Notes: generated by a model not told the origin, from the sequence alone. A DNA stretch of 64,000 nt from Thermosphaera aggregans DSM 11486 (GCF_000092185.1 NC_014160.1:868001-932000), one strand, 5' to 3'; shown: positions 25,199 through 34,454, numbered from the stretch's first letter. Numbers and translations are program-made.

Positions 25199-26517
25199 TT
25201 ACAACACCACAATTTTCTTAAATACCTCTCCAGGATTATTCAAGACTTCCGTAAAGTCTTCGACAATCTCTGCCACGCCGAGTAATTCCCCATCGGGTTT
25301 TCTCACCGCTACGAGCAAAACCCTGATGATCCTGTCTCCCAGCCTCGTCCAGAATACCTTGTATTTCTCCCTACCCGTCTTCAACGCTTCAACATTTCTC
25401 GCAACATACTGCTCAAGCCTTGGAGGATGGCAGTATTCAAGCCTGCGTCCAATAATGGTTTTAGCCTGGGGAAGCCTCCTGAAACATTGCTTTCGCTGAA
25501 GAATCTAACCCTATTGTTTGTGTCGGCATACGTGATCTCGATGGGGAGGGCTTTAAAGATAGCTTCAACCTCTTCGCGCGATAGGAAGCCTGTTTCAAAC
25601 TCTAGATCCCCTTCTCTACTCACAACGTAGTCGTCGGGTGGAAAACTTGCTGAGCCTACAACGCCTTTCAATTCTTCGGGAAGCTTATCGGCCTGGTCAG
25701 GGGTAATTCCCGAGACTACCTGGTAAGGATACTTAGGTGTCTCCGATGGCAGATATTCACTCCTCTCCCGCATGACAAGGTAGCCGAGCCTTCTAGCCTC
25801 CTTATCAACCGCAGACCACTCATCCTCTGATAGTAGAATCCATAGGGTTGGATATAGGATCTTATTCTCCCGGAAGACCAGGTCGGCAATATCCCGGGAG
25901 AGCTGGGCGATGGCTTCCGAAACCTTGACCGATTCCTCGCCCAACGGATTCTGCAGAGCCTTATCCAATAATGTGATTAATTCCCTAATCTTAACGATAA
26001 CCTGGTCCTCCCTCCCCCATAAGACCCTTGGTATCGCTGTAACACCTCTTCTCTCCAGGTATGGGAAAAGAACCATCTGGTTCTTCCTGTAGTGACTTCT
26101 CAACTGAGTTTTCACAACAGAAATAATTGATTTAACACTGGTTAAGGCTTTAGAAGCCTCCGCGGTATCCCCCTCTTTTAAGGCCCTGGCTAAAACGCCC
26201 GAGTAGAGGCTTAGAGCTTCCGAAGTCTTCAAAATCTCATCATTCTCTGCAATAAATAAGTCCAATGGGTGTCCCCTGGGAACTCCTTTAAGCTCCCTGG
26301 ACGCTAAAGCGTTTTTGAAAAGGTTGAGGTGGATATCACACATTTTCAATATCTCGTTCACGGGTACGCCTTCCCTGACTAGTTCTTGTTCAATAGTAAC
26401 TATTTCAAAAGGGGTTAGCTGTGAGAGGATATGGGAGAATTCTTTGTTAAGCTCCTCAAAGGCTTCTCCTTCATGAATCCTTTTTAACAATTGCTTAACG
26501 ATTTCTTTTTTCTCCAT
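25199..26517 (-). pseudogene. DUF438 hemerythrin-PAS sensor, frameshifted
   Basis: DUF438-type protein in two frames. N-terminal DUF438 domain (MEKKEIVKQLLKRIHEGEAFEEL), a hemerythrin-like HHE domain (HPLDLFIAEND, HYRKNQMVLFPYLERRG, RENKILYPTLW) that in relatives binds iron or haem-related ligands, then a PAS domain. Translation leaves the frame at the AAAA run (plus strand 25459-25462). In the other frame it continues TIIGRRLEYCHPPRLEQYVARN to VFWTRLGDR and a normal C-terminus ending at 25199. One missing A, programmed slippage or a sequencing error could explain it. Possible starts: ATG 26517, GTG 26541, TTG 26544. Confidence 0.85.
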
Positions 26518-26564
26518 ATTCTTCTGATCCAAGATTCCCACCAAGCTAGAGGATTGGTTTACCC

Positions 26565-26588
26565 CTTTTTAAATTTGACACGTGTCAA
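26565..26588 (-). promoter_or_regulatory. Operator palindrome and TATA box of DUF438 operon
   Basis: TTGACACGTGTCAA at 26575-26588 is a perfect 14-bp palindrome. On the minus strand it is followed directly by AATTTAAAAAGG, a TATA-like element about 50 bases before the ATG. A dimeric regulator bound there would overlap the BRE position. The adjacent HTH gene product is a natural candidate, by inference. Confidence 0.6.
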
Positions 26589-26664
26589 TCAATGTGAAAT
26601 ATCATAAGTGAAATACCATTATGTTATTGCGTGGAGAATAGTTGCTTAAAAAAAGTTTAATGTC

Positions 26665-28236
26665 TTAGGAGGTTGTCTTGTAAATCGTGTAGTAAGGCAT
26701 CAGCATTGGCGGACCTATTAATATGCCGTGCACGTTGCTACTGTAGACTATTATAAGGTTCCCTTGGAGTAGCGGAATGAACGGGACTTCTTGCGCAAGA
26801 ATGGCTTGGACTTCCCTGTATAGCTCAGCCCTCCCGGACTGGTTCACTAATACTTGTGCCTGGTTGAGAAGCTCGTCTACTCTTGGGTTAGAATACTGGG
26901 ATCCCGTCCACTTGTTAGCCCCTGTCATAAGGAATGGGGTTAGGAAGTCATCTGGATCTATGTAGTCAGGATACCATCCGAACAGGCTGAGCATCATTCT
27001 ATTGTTCCTGGCGTTGTCAACGTATGTGCTCCACTCAGCACTCCTAAGCTGGACAGTGATCATTCCCGTTGCCTCCAACTGAGTCTTCAACAAGGTAGCC
27101 ACATCAGCCTCAGTGTCGCCATAGTGGGTGGGCGTGTACCATAACTCAATTACGAGTTTGTTCTCTTCGCTGAACCCTGCCTGAGTTAAAAGCTCCCTTG
27201 CAAGAGTAATGTTAGGGCCTGGCCCGTAGGCCTCTTTGAAAGCCTCTACATGCCCCCACATCCCCGCCGGGACTAGGCTGTAAAGCGGGCTCATAGTGTT
27301 GTAGAATACTGTTGACGCTATCTCAGTCCTGTTTATCGCCGCGGCTATAGCCTTCCTCACCAGGACGTTGTCCACTGGCGACATTTTCACGTTGACTATT
27401 ATGTATCTTATAAACGTGCCTGGGATAGACTCGACGACGAAGTTCGGCTTCTTCTGCAAGTCAACATAGTCCTGAGGCCTTAGAGTCCTCCAAGCAATAT
27501 CAACCTCGCCATTCTCTAGGGCAAGCCTTAGAGAGGTGGCATCCCTGTAGAACTTTACAACGATTTCCTTAGTCTTCGGTTTCTCGCCATGGTAGTACGG
27601 GTTCTCCCTTAATACAATGTATTCGTCACGTTTGAACTCGGCTATACAGTATGGTCCCGCACCACCCCAGGTCGCATCGCTCACGATTTCTTCGGGGTAG
27701 CTCGGGTGTACTGGGAAGTAGGGGGGCGTTGCCGCTACAGCTAAGAAGAAGGCGGCAGGCGTTGCCAGTTCAAATCTCACCGTGTAATCATCCAATGCTG
27801 TAACGTTTGCGACGAAGTCCGTTACAAGCCATGCGGGATCTCCGTTAATACTCATTACTCTTTTAACGCTCCTAACAACGTCTTCAGCAGTGAGTCTCTT
27901 CCCATCGCAGAAGGAAACATTCTGTTTCAACTTGAAAGTCCAAACAGCACCATCCTCTGAAACCGTCCAGCTCTCAGCAATACCGGGGACCAACTCGTCT
28001 GTTCCAGGCTTGTATTTAACTAAACCCTCCATAATATTCGTAAGTATCTCCCAGGTGAAGAAGTCGTAAGCGTTTGAAGGGTCGAGGTCAGTAACCTTGT
28101 CGGTAACCCCGATCACGATTCTTTCAGCCAAGACGGGTTGCGGAGGTTGTGTGAAGACGTATATTAATACTCCTAAGGCTATTACTATAAGGAGGGCCAG
28201 AACTATTATTATCTTCTTATTCAAATCCCACACCAT
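26665..28236 (-). CDS. Peptide/oligosaccharide ABC transporter binding protein
   Basis: Solute-binding protein of family 5 (DppA/OppA type), 523 residues. An N-terminal hydrophobic anchor (IIIVLALLIVIALGVLIYVF) follows NKK, without a lipobox Cys, so it is probably held by the uncleaved helix. The family pattern is clear: TDLDPSNAYDFFTWEILTNIMEGLVKY, VWTFKLKQNVSFCDGKRLTAEDVVRSV, and a C-terminal half with WYPDYIDPDDFLTPFL. It is divergent from the permease/ATPase genes across 81 bases, which likely contain both promoters. Substrate may be peptides or sugars. Confidence 0.93.
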   Translation of the reverse strand: MVWDLNKKIIIVLALLIVIALGVLIYVFTQPPQPVLAERIVIGVTDKVTDLDPSNAYDFFTWEILTNIMEGLVKYKPGTDELVPGIAESWTVSEDGAVWTFKLKQNVSFCDGKRLTAEDVVRSVKRVMSINGDPAWLVTDFVANVTALDDYTVRFELATPAAFFLAVAATPPYFPVHPSYPEEIVSDATWGGAGPYCIAEFKRDEYIVLRENPYYHGEKPKTKEIVVKFYRDATSLRLALENGEVDIAWRTLRPQDYVDLQKKPNFVVESIPGTFIRYIIVNVKMSPVDNVLVRKAIAAAINRTEIASTVFYNTMSPLYSLVPAGMWGHVEAFKEAYGPGPNITLARELLTQAGFSEENKLVIELWYTPTHYGDTEADVATLLKTQLEATGMITVQLRSAEWSTYVDNARNNRMMLSLFGWYPDYIDPDDFLTPFLMTGANKWTGSQYSNPRVDELLNQAQVLVNQSGRAELYREVQAILAQEVPFIPLLQGNLIIVYSSNVHGILIGPPMLMPYYTIYKTTS

Positions 28237-28317
28237 TAGTTTTTCAGTTAGATTTAATTTATAAACTTAACCCTCCATACTCTGTTAAAGGATTTTGAGC
28301 GGAAGAGGTATTTGTAA

Positions 28318-29328
28318 ATGGGCTTAGCCCGGTACGTGCTTGTCAGGGGTTTGCTCATAATTCCCACGATAATCGTCTTGTACACTCTTGTCTTCATAGT
28401 TTTAAGAGTGTTACCGGGGAACCCTGTCCTAGCCGCGTTGGGAACCAAGAACATCCCGGAGGAACAGTTGATTGCCATTATGAAGGAGCTGGGGCTTGAT
28501 AAGCCCCTGTACCAGCAATATTTCGAGTACTTGTTCAACTTTCTAACCGGGGATATGGGGAAGTCTATGATAGTGAGGGGTAGGGCTATTGCAAGCGACA
28601 TTGCTGATAAGCTTCCAGCAACTATTGAACTCTCAATATGGGCGATGATGTTCAGTCTTGCAATAGGGGTTGGATTAGGCTACTTGGCGGGTAATAGTAG
28701 GAGGGAATCCGTGAGGAACCTTGCAAGACTAGCCGGTTCAATTACATACGTCATATTCATCCCAGCCCTGGGAATATTCCTGCAGCTACTGTTTTCTCAA
28801 TGGCTTAGAATACTTCCGTCAGGCGGTAGGCTCTCAACAGGCATCTATCTTAAACCAGTGACCGGGCTCTACACTATTGATTCACTACTCCAGCTCAATC
28901 TACCAGCTTTCATAGATGCTGTGAAACACATACTTCTCCCAGCCTTCACTCTGGGCCTGGTTCTTTCAGGCCCCTTCACAAGGCTAACGCTCAACAACAT
29001 GGTAAAGATCAGGAAGTCTAAAATGGTTACAGCATACTATGCGAGAGGGGTTAGGGAGGAGCTTGTCTCCCGCCACGTTTTCAGGCATGTGTTAATACCT
29101 GTGGCAACTTACGCTGGGTTGCAGTTTGCTCTCTTGCTCGGAGGAGCTGTTTTAACGGAGACAACCTTTAACTGGCCGGGCATAGGTACTTACTTAGTTG
29201 ACAAGGTAATGTATAGGGATTACACTGCCATACAAGCAGTAGTAATAATATTCGCCTTCATAGTAGGGTTGACTAGTTTGATCGTGGATGTTCTCTATGC
29301 GCTAATAGATCCCAGGGTGAGGTATTGA
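28318..29328 (+). CDS. ABC transporter permease, DppB type
   Basis: First permease of the Dpp/Opp-type importer, 336 residues, six membrane helices. Features are LVRGLLIIPTIIVLYTLVFIVLRVLPGNP at the N-terminus and the EAA loop near 220-250 (YYARGVREELVSRHVFRHVLIPV) that contacts the ATPases. ATG start at 28318 with AAGAGGT upstream. Its stop overlaps the ATG of the second permease. Confidence 0.94.
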   Translation: MGLARYVLVRGLLIIPTIIVLYTLVFIVLRVLPGNPVLAALGTKNIPEEQLIAIMKELGLDKPLYQQYFEYLFNFLTGDMGKSMIVRGRAIASDIADKLPATIELSIWAMMFSLAIGVGLGYLAGNSRRESVRNLARLAGSITYVIFIPALGIFLQLLFSQWLRILPSGGRLSTGIYLKPVTGLYTIDSLLQLNLPAFIDAVKHILLPAFTLGLVLSGPFTRLTLNNMVKIRKSKMVTAYYARGVREELVSRHVFRHVLIPVATYAGLQFALLLGGAVLTETTFNWPGIGTYLVDKVMYRDYTAIQAVVIIFAFIVGLTSLIVDVLYALIDPRVRY

Positions 29329-30140
29329 TGAGGCTTAAGGGGTTAAATACTTACATGATCATTGGCCTAGCCATAATAATGTTCTTCATATTAATGGCTT
29401 CTTTCGCCGACTACATAGCCCCTTATTCTCCAGTGGAGAAGGTTGGGCCGGAGAGAAGCCCCCCGTCCCGCGAGTATTTAATGGGGACGGATAATCTTGG
29501 AAGAGACGTGTTCTCAAGGATTGTTTATGGGAGCAGGATTATACTAGTAGTTGTTTTCCTATCTATAACAGTGAGCGGAAGCATTGGGACTTTACTTGGT
29601 CTTTTAAGCGGATATGTTGGCGGATTCATAGATAAGGTCGCATCTTTCATAATGGATTCCCTTTACGCCTTTCCATCCTTGATCCTTGCAATAGCGTTGT
29701 CAGTCGCGCTGGGGACGAGTCCATTAAACGCCGCTATAGCCATAGCCGTGGTCTACATCCCCACGTATTTCCGTATGATCAGGGGTCAAGTGTTGAGCTT
29801 GAAGAACGAGCTTTTCATCGAAGCTGCTAGGGCTCTTGGCATACCGTCTTCGAGAATAATTACAAGGCATATTCTTCCACACTTAACCCAGACGTTGATG
29901 GTAGTGTTCAGCATGAACAGTGCCGATGCTGTGTTAACGGAAGCGGCTTTGAGTTTCCTCGGCTTAACCGTCCAACCCCCGGAGCCTGACTGGGGTTTCG
30001 ACCTCTACAAGGGTAAGGGCTTCATACTGTCTGGAGACTGGTGGTTATTAGCTTTCCCCGGGCTCATGATAACTCTTCTAGCAATAGGCTTTGCCCTGCT
30101 CAGCGAGGGTGTTTCCTTAAAGTATGGAGGGAGGGATTAA
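29328..30140 (+). CDS. ABC transporter permease, DppC type
   Basis: Second permease (270 residues). Typical DppC signature PSREYLMGTDNLGRDVFSRIVYGSRI near 45-70, six helices, and the EAA loop EAARALGIPSSRIITRHILPHL. I chose ATG 29328, inside TGATG with the previous stop, over TTG 29325. Its TAA overlaps the ATG of the ATPase gene (TAATG). Confidence 0.94.
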   Translation: MRLKGLNTYMIIGLAIIMFFILMASFADYIAPYSPVEKVGPERSPPSREYLMGTDNLGRDVFSRIVYGSRIILVVVFLSITVSGSIGTLLGLLSGYVGGFIDKVASFIMDSLYAFPSLILAIALSVALGTSPLNAAIAIAVVYIPTYFRMIRGQVLSLKNELFIEAARALGIPSSRIITRHILPHLTQTLMVVFSMNSADAVLTEAALSFLGLTVQPPEPDWGFDLYKGKGFILSGDWWLLAFPGLMITLLAIGFALLSEGVSLKYGGRD

Positions 30141-31111
30141 TGGAGGCTTTAAGGGTTGAGGACTTATGGGTTAGATACTACACTGCCAGCGGCATTGTTT
30201 CAGCAGTATCAGCCGTCTCCTTCAACATGGAGCGCGGTGAGATGCTAGGGGTTGTGGGGGAAAGCGGTAGCGGTAAGTCAACGCTGGGTTTTGCGCTGAT
30301 GAACATGGTGCCCCCTCCCGGAAGAATTGTTAAGGGCGCTGTGATTCTCGAGGGGAGAAACATTCTCGAGTTGGGAAACAAGGAGCTGAGGGAGATAAGG
30401 GGTAGCAAGATATCTATGGTTTTCCAAGACCCGTTCACAACTCTTGATCCTTTGAGAAGAGTGAGCGATCAATTCGTAGAGTTCCTAATGGAGCATGGAT
30501 TGTCAAGGGAGGAGGCACAGTCTAGGAGCTATGAACTCCTCGCCGCGGTGGGAATACCTGAGAGGCTTAGGAACGCGTACCCCCACCAGCTTAGCGGTGG
30601 GCAAAAGCAGAGGGTTTCAATAGCAATGGCTATCGCCTTAAAACCTTCCATAGTCGTAGCCGACGAGCCTACGACAGCGCTCGACGTTATCGTTCAGAAG
30701 CAGATAATGGATTTGATGAATGAGATAAGGGCTAAGCACAACGTATCAATAATGTTGATAACCCATGACATAGCCCTCGCACTCGAGAGGACTGATAAAA
30801 TCCTTGTAATGTATGGTGGAGAAATAATGGAGTATGCTAGTAAGGATGACTTGATGAGAGAAATGCACCATCCATACACGAGGGCTTTGTTCGCATCGCT
30901 CCCAAGGATCTCATCCAAAGAACTTCCCAGGTTCTTGAAAGGCTATCCACCGGATTTAAGAAATCCCCCTAAAGGGTGCGTGTTCAACCCCAGGTGTGAA
31001 TACGCAACCGATAAGTGTAGGGTGGAGAAGCCTGTTTTAAAAGAGGTTTCCCCGGGACACTATGCTTCATGCCATTATGCAGGTGAGCTCGATGCCTCTT
31101 CTCGAACTTGA
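30140..31111 (+). CDS. ABC transporter ATPase, DppD type
   Basis: Nucleotide-binding subunit, 323 residues. Walker A GESGSGKST (about 40-48), Q-loop VFQDPFTTLDP, signature LSGGQKQRV, Walker B VVADEPTTALD, H-loop LITHDI, and the C-terminal oligopeptide-transporter domain with Cys motif CVFNPRCEYATDKC, found in Dpp/Opp ATPases. ATG 30140 overlaps the permease stop; the longer upstream frame is an artefact. Its end overlaps DppF by 20 bases. Confidence 0.95.
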   Translation: MEALRVEDLWVRYYTASGIVSAVSAVSFNMERGEMLGVVGESGSGKSTLGFALMNMVPPPGRIVKGAVILEGRNILELGNKELREIRGSKISMVFQDPFTTLDPLRRVSDQFVEFLMEHGLSREEAQSRSYELLAAVGIPERLRNAYPHQLSGGQKQRVSIAMAIALKPSIVVADEPTTALDVIVQKQIMDLMNEIRAKHNVSIMLITHDIALALERTDKILVMYGGEIMEYASKDDLMREMHHPYTRALFASLPRISSKELPRFLKGYPPDLRNPPKGCVFNPRCEYATDKCRVEKPVLKEVSPGHYASCHYAGELDASSRT

Positions 31112-32057
31112 TAAAGTGGTAATGGAGTTCGAAATAGGCTCTTTCGGGAGGAGGAAAAGGGTTAGAGCGGTTGATAATGTTTCGTTGAGTATTGATAAAG
31201 GATTGATTTACGGTTTAGTCGGCGAAAGCGGTAGCGGTAAGTCAACCCTTGGGAGAATAACCCTCAGGCTTTACAAGCCCGTGGCTGGGAAGGTAGTATT
31301 TGATGGACAAGATATAACCGGACTCTCTGAGCGCAGGCTGAGACCGCTGAGAAGGAGAATGCAACTTATTCCTCAAGACCCGTACGGGGCTGTCAACCCT
31401 GTTCAGACGATAGGGGAGGCTTTATCAGAGCCCTTGATAGTGCATTACGGATTGAAACAACATGAGGCAATTGAACAGGTTAAATCAATGCTGGAGAGCG
31501 TTGGCCTCACTCCGGCAGAGGATTTCGTTAACAGAAGGCCTTTCAACCTGAGCGGGGGGCAGTTGCAGAGAGCGGTCATAGCTAGGGCTATGTTGTTGAA
31601 GCCGGAATACATTGTTGCCGACGAGCCTACCAGCAATTTGGACGCTTCCATAAGGGCTTCCATAATAAAGCTCCTCTTAGATTTTAAGAAAAAGTATAAT
31701 CAATCACTATTATTTATCACGCATGACATAGTGTTGCTTAGTCTGATAGCGGATAGGATAGGAGTCATGTATCTTGCCCAGCTGGTCGAGGAGGGACCCA
31801 GCGGCGAGGTGATCAGCAACCCTCTGCATCCTTACACCCGGGCCTTATTATCAGCAATCCCGCTTGTAAGCCAGGAGCTCGGGTTCGAGAAAATTTTTTT
31901 GAAAGGGGAGATAGGGGATCCCGCTAACCCGCCAACAGGTTGCAGGTTGCACCCTAGGTGTCCATACGCTAGTGAAAAATGCGCCAAAGAGGAGCCTCCA
32001 TTCATCCAAGTAGGAGGTGGGAGAAAAGTAAAGTGTTGGCTCTACGAGAGAGGCTGA
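31092..32057 (+). CDS. ABC transporter ATPase, DppF type
   Basis: Second ATPase subunit (321 residues). Walker A GESGSGKST, Q-loop LIPQDPYGAVNP, signature LSGGQLQRA, Walker B IVADEPTSNLD, H-loop FITHDI, and the C-terminal CRLHPRCPYASEKC motif. The ATG at 31092 has AGGTGAG upstream and overlaps the end of DppD. Last gene of the transporter operon; the accessory island begins just after it. Confidence 0.95.
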   Translation: MPLLELDKVVMEFEIGSFGRRKRVRAVDNVSLSIDKGLIYGLVGESGSGKSTLGRITLRLYKPVAGKVVFDGQDITGLSERRLRPLRRRMQLIPQDPYGAVNPVQTIGEALSEPLIVHYGLKQHEAIEQVKSMLESVGLTPAEDFVNRRPFNLSGGQLQRAVIARAMLLKPEYIVADEPTSNLDASIRASIIKLLLDFKKKYNQSLLFITHDIVLLSLIADRIGVMYLAQLVEEGPSGEVISNPLHPYTRALLSAIPLVSQELGFEKIFLKGEIGDPANPPTGCRLHPRCPYASEKCAKEEPPFIQVGGGRKVKCWLYERG

Positions 32058-32090
32058 CTTTTCCAGTCCCGGCTGTTTCGTAGCTGATGT

Positions 32091-32309
32091 TTAGGGGTTA
32101 AGTTTATGAACTCTGATTTTGTTTACTATCACAGCGTCAGTTACTCCAGATGTTACATAGAGGCTTTTGAGGCCTACGGAAGTCTGTTGACGTCTAGGTA
32201 TAGCTAAACTAATCGGATCTTGAGTTGCTTCATTCGAAGCCATCGTTGCTAATTCAATTACCTCCTCTTCTTTTGCCGGATCAAAAGAAATTACTTTTTC
32301 ATCAACCAT
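32091..32309 (-). CDS. Uncertain small ORF, unknown
   Basis: 72 residues starting MVDEKVISFDPAKEEEVIELA, with an acidic, soluble composition. It has no recognised motif, no close neighbour on its strand and a poor ribosome-binding site, and a short frame (MRSLLGILVLASVSSRIKR) ends just upstream. It may be a real accessory gene or chance. The remaining bases from 32310 to 32547 hold nothing else that I can support. Confidence 0.3.
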   Translation of the reverse strand: MVDEKVISFDPAKEEEVIELATMASNEATQDPISLAIPRRQQTSVGLKSLYVTSGVTDAVIVNKIRVHKLNP

Positions 32310-32547
32310 GCTACCGCCGCCTATCTCCCTTCATAGATCGTTTAATTCGAGAACTTACCGACGCCAGAACTAAGATACCTAAGAGGGATCTCATGTTAAC
32401 AAACTCTGTTTTCCACTCACCCTCCTCTACGCATTCCCCTTGAAGAATAAATTATATTGTTAAACCCTATACATAAATACCTCTACGTAGATTTCTCAAT
32501 GCAGGGAATTACGAGTCGAAACTTGTCTACAGCTATGGGGAAACAAT

Positions 32548-32733
32548 ATGCGGCAACTAAGTTCAAGAGACATATTTAAGTTAATTTACGCAAGGAGAGG
32601 GAGGTTCAGAACTACGAGGAGGAGTATTGATGAGAGCACTAGGCTTGCAGCAATGGCGCGAGAGCTCTCCCAGGCATATCTCGAGGTGGTTGAATGGGGG
32701 AGGGAAGAGAGGATTTTAAGGTTGAAGAAGTAG
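32548..32733 (+). CDS. Small basic protein, possible antitoxin partner
   Basis: 61 residues, helical and basic (DIFKLIYARRGRFRTTRRSIDE, then STRLAAMARELSQAYLEVVEWG). It overlaps the nucleotidyltransferase gene by 40 bases, so the two are very likely co-translated. Size, charge and linkage resemble the small partner of a toxin-antitoxin or MNT-like pair, but no named antitoxin domain is visible. Order small protein then nucleotidyltransferase. Confidence 0.6.
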   Translation: MRQLSSRDIFKLIYARRGRFRTTRRSIDESTRLAAMARELSQAYLEVVEWGREERILRLKK

Positions 32734-33314
32734 CTAGTGAATTACTAAGGGTTTTCGAGGAGAGGATACTACCCCGTCTCTTAAATATCGCAGACGAGTC
32801 TAAGAGGTATCTCTTATTCGCTGGGTGGCTGAACACGTTCCTAGAGGAGCGGAGTATGGGTAGAATCATAATTACGGGAGGTTTTGCGGTAGAGATCTAC
32901 ACGGGTAGAGTGTATAGAACCATGGATGTAGACGTAATAGTAGAGGGGGATGCGAGGATTGTTGAATCTTTTCTCGCAGGGTTTTCCGAGAGAATTGGCC
33001 GTGGATTTCTCCCAATATATGATGTTCTCTCATTGAAATCGATAGATATAGTTTCAACGGTTTACAATAGGGGGAAGCCCCCCGTGAAGATCCTTGTGGA
33101 GGAATATCACGTATACTTGGACCCCGTCGAGGATCTTATAGCCATATATCTTGATGGGTGGAAAAACAGGGGGTCTACAGAGGATCGTGACAAGGCGATC
33201 TGGCTAATGGGTACTTGGGCTAATAAACTGGACTTCGAGTACCTTGAGGAAATCTGTAGAAATAGGCGCGTAGTTGATAAGTTGGTTGAGCTAAAGCAGC
33301 TGCTTTCAATGTAG
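32694..33314 (+). CDS. Nucleotidyltransferase-like protein (AbiEii/DUF6036 type)
   Basis: 206 residues. The N-terminal half has IIITGGFAVEIYTGRVYRTMDVDVIVEG, the GG-x-A ... T-x-D-x-D pattern of nucleotidyltransferases related to AbiEii toxins and DUF6036 proteins; the two Asp would bind the metal. Later DPVEDLIAIYLDGWKNRGSTEDRDKAIWL resembles the helical second half of that group. Likely transfers a nucleotide to RNA or protein, or is the toxin of a pair with the 61-residue protein. It lies in the accessory island next to transposon debris. Confidence 0.72.
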   Translation: MGEGREDFKVEEVASELLRVFEERILPRLLNIADESKRYLLFAGWLNTFLEERSMGRIIITGGFAVEIYTGRVYRTMDVDVIVEGDARIVESFLAGFSERIGRGFLPIYDVLSLKSIDIVSTVYNRGKPPVKILVEEYHVYLDPVEDLIAIYLDGWKNRGSTEDRDKAIWLMGTWANKLDFEYLEEICRNRRVVDKLVELKQLLSM

Positions 33315-33458
33315 AGACTATTCAGTGAATGGACTTCTTCGGTTTAGTCAAAACTAATTGTCACAATATATTAGTTAATTCATAGTTTGTATATTTTCTT
33401 AACTCCATTCAAAAGCTTTTGGTTTAAATTAACCTGAAATATATAGCTCGAGGGAACA

Positions 33459-34300
33459 GTGTTCAAGGCTGTTGGATTAGCACACTCGAAGGAAGTTAGA
33501 GAAATGCTTCAACCAGTATTATCGAGGAGCTTCGTTGAAGCTAGGAAGAAGCTACGTGACCTGATGATCGCCTATGGGTTAAGTGGTTTAGATATTGTTA
33601 AGCAGATTCATAGAGAAATATTCAGCACGGAGATCAAGCTGCCTGAAGAACTCAAAGTCATGATGGCTGACTATATAGGTGAAATACAGTTCAGGCTGGT
33701 TGAAGGAGCAGGTGATGAAATACAGTTGAATGCTTTCTTAGCTACTCTCTCAAGGTGGGTCAGAGAGGGTAGGATTAGAGCTGTTAGGACTGCTGGTGGC
33801 GAGCTCAGGATTCCCGAGAGCGAGGCTAGGAGGATAGCTGAGGGATTACTTATTAGCAAAGAGATTGGAGCAGTCGTTTACGCCCGTGTCAGCTCTTCAG
33901 ACCAGAGGAGCGAGCTTGAGAAGCAGATAAGGTACCTTATACAATACTGTACTTCTAAAGGATACAGAGTCGTTGATGTGTTGAGTATAAAACCGATAGA
34001 AAAGGTTTGCCAAGGCTCCTCAACTACATTGTGAACAGGCAAGTAGACGTGGTTGAAGTCACATATAGGGAAAGGCTGGCGAGGTTTGGCTTTGAGTACC
34101 TAGAGTACTTCTTCAAGCAGTATGGCATTGGAGTAGAGGTTGCTTTCGGCGAAGAACCTAAGTATGTTTATCAGGAGCTCGTGGAGGACTTAGTAGAGAT
34201 GGTTACTTCTCTTGCTGGAAAGTTCTACGGCATGAGGAGTCTCAAGAAGATAAAGCTCTTAGAAGAGGTCGAGAAGGATGGGCGACGTGGAAGCCCCTAG
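33459..34300 (+). pseudogene. RfcS C-terminus fused to decayed IS607 recombinase
   Basis: Residues 1-98 match the C-terminal domain of replication factor C small subunit (EVREMLQPVLSRSFVEARKK, YGLSGLDIVKQIHREIF, ADYIGEIQFRLVEGAGDEIQL); the ATPase domain is absent. At 33753 the frame runs directly into an IS607-family serine recombinase: RWVREGRIRAVRTAGGELRIPESE (end of its MerR-like HTH) and VVYARVSSSDQRSELEKQ with the catalytic Ser. A deletion near 33985 shifts frame; the rest (KTDRKGLPRLLNYIV, YRERLARFGFEYLE, ELVEDLVEMVTSLAGKFYG) continues to 34300. No TnpB follows. GTG at 33459 opens the first frame. Non-functional as a transposase, probably. Confidence 0.85.
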
Positions 34301-34343
34301 ATGCAACGAATGAATATAAATTGATGAGAATGAACATCTAGGG
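34295..34343. repeat. Inverted repeat at the recombinase remnant 3' end
   Basis: CCCTAGATG at 34295-34303 and CATCTAGGG at 34335-34343 are 9-bp perfect inverted repeats around a 31-base loop, placed just at the stop of the recombinase remnant. It may mark the element's right end or a transcript hairpin. Confidence 0.5.
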
Positions 34344-34445
34344 ACGAATGGATACAGGTTCGATCAACAGGTGGAAATAGTGAATAACACCTATGACAAG
34401 TGTTATCCTCCATGGGGCGACTAGTTTACACATTCTGGTAATCAA

Positions 34446-34454
34446 TTTATTTAA
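34446..34454 (+). promoter_or_regulatory. TATA box of coiled-coil gene
   Basis: TTTATTTAA centred about 31 bases before the GTG at 34481; with no ribosome-binding site before that GTG, this suggests a leaderless or near-leaderless mRNA. Confidence 0.5.

Noticed and set aside
30041-30139. N-terminal extension of the DppD frame
   Set aside because: Overlaps DppC; the TAATG junction at 30138-30142 gives the normal ATPase start.
32225-32443. 72-codon + frame (MLHSKPSLLIQLPPLL...)
   Set aside because: Low-complexity, Pro/Leu-rich and opposite the minus ORF; no start signal.
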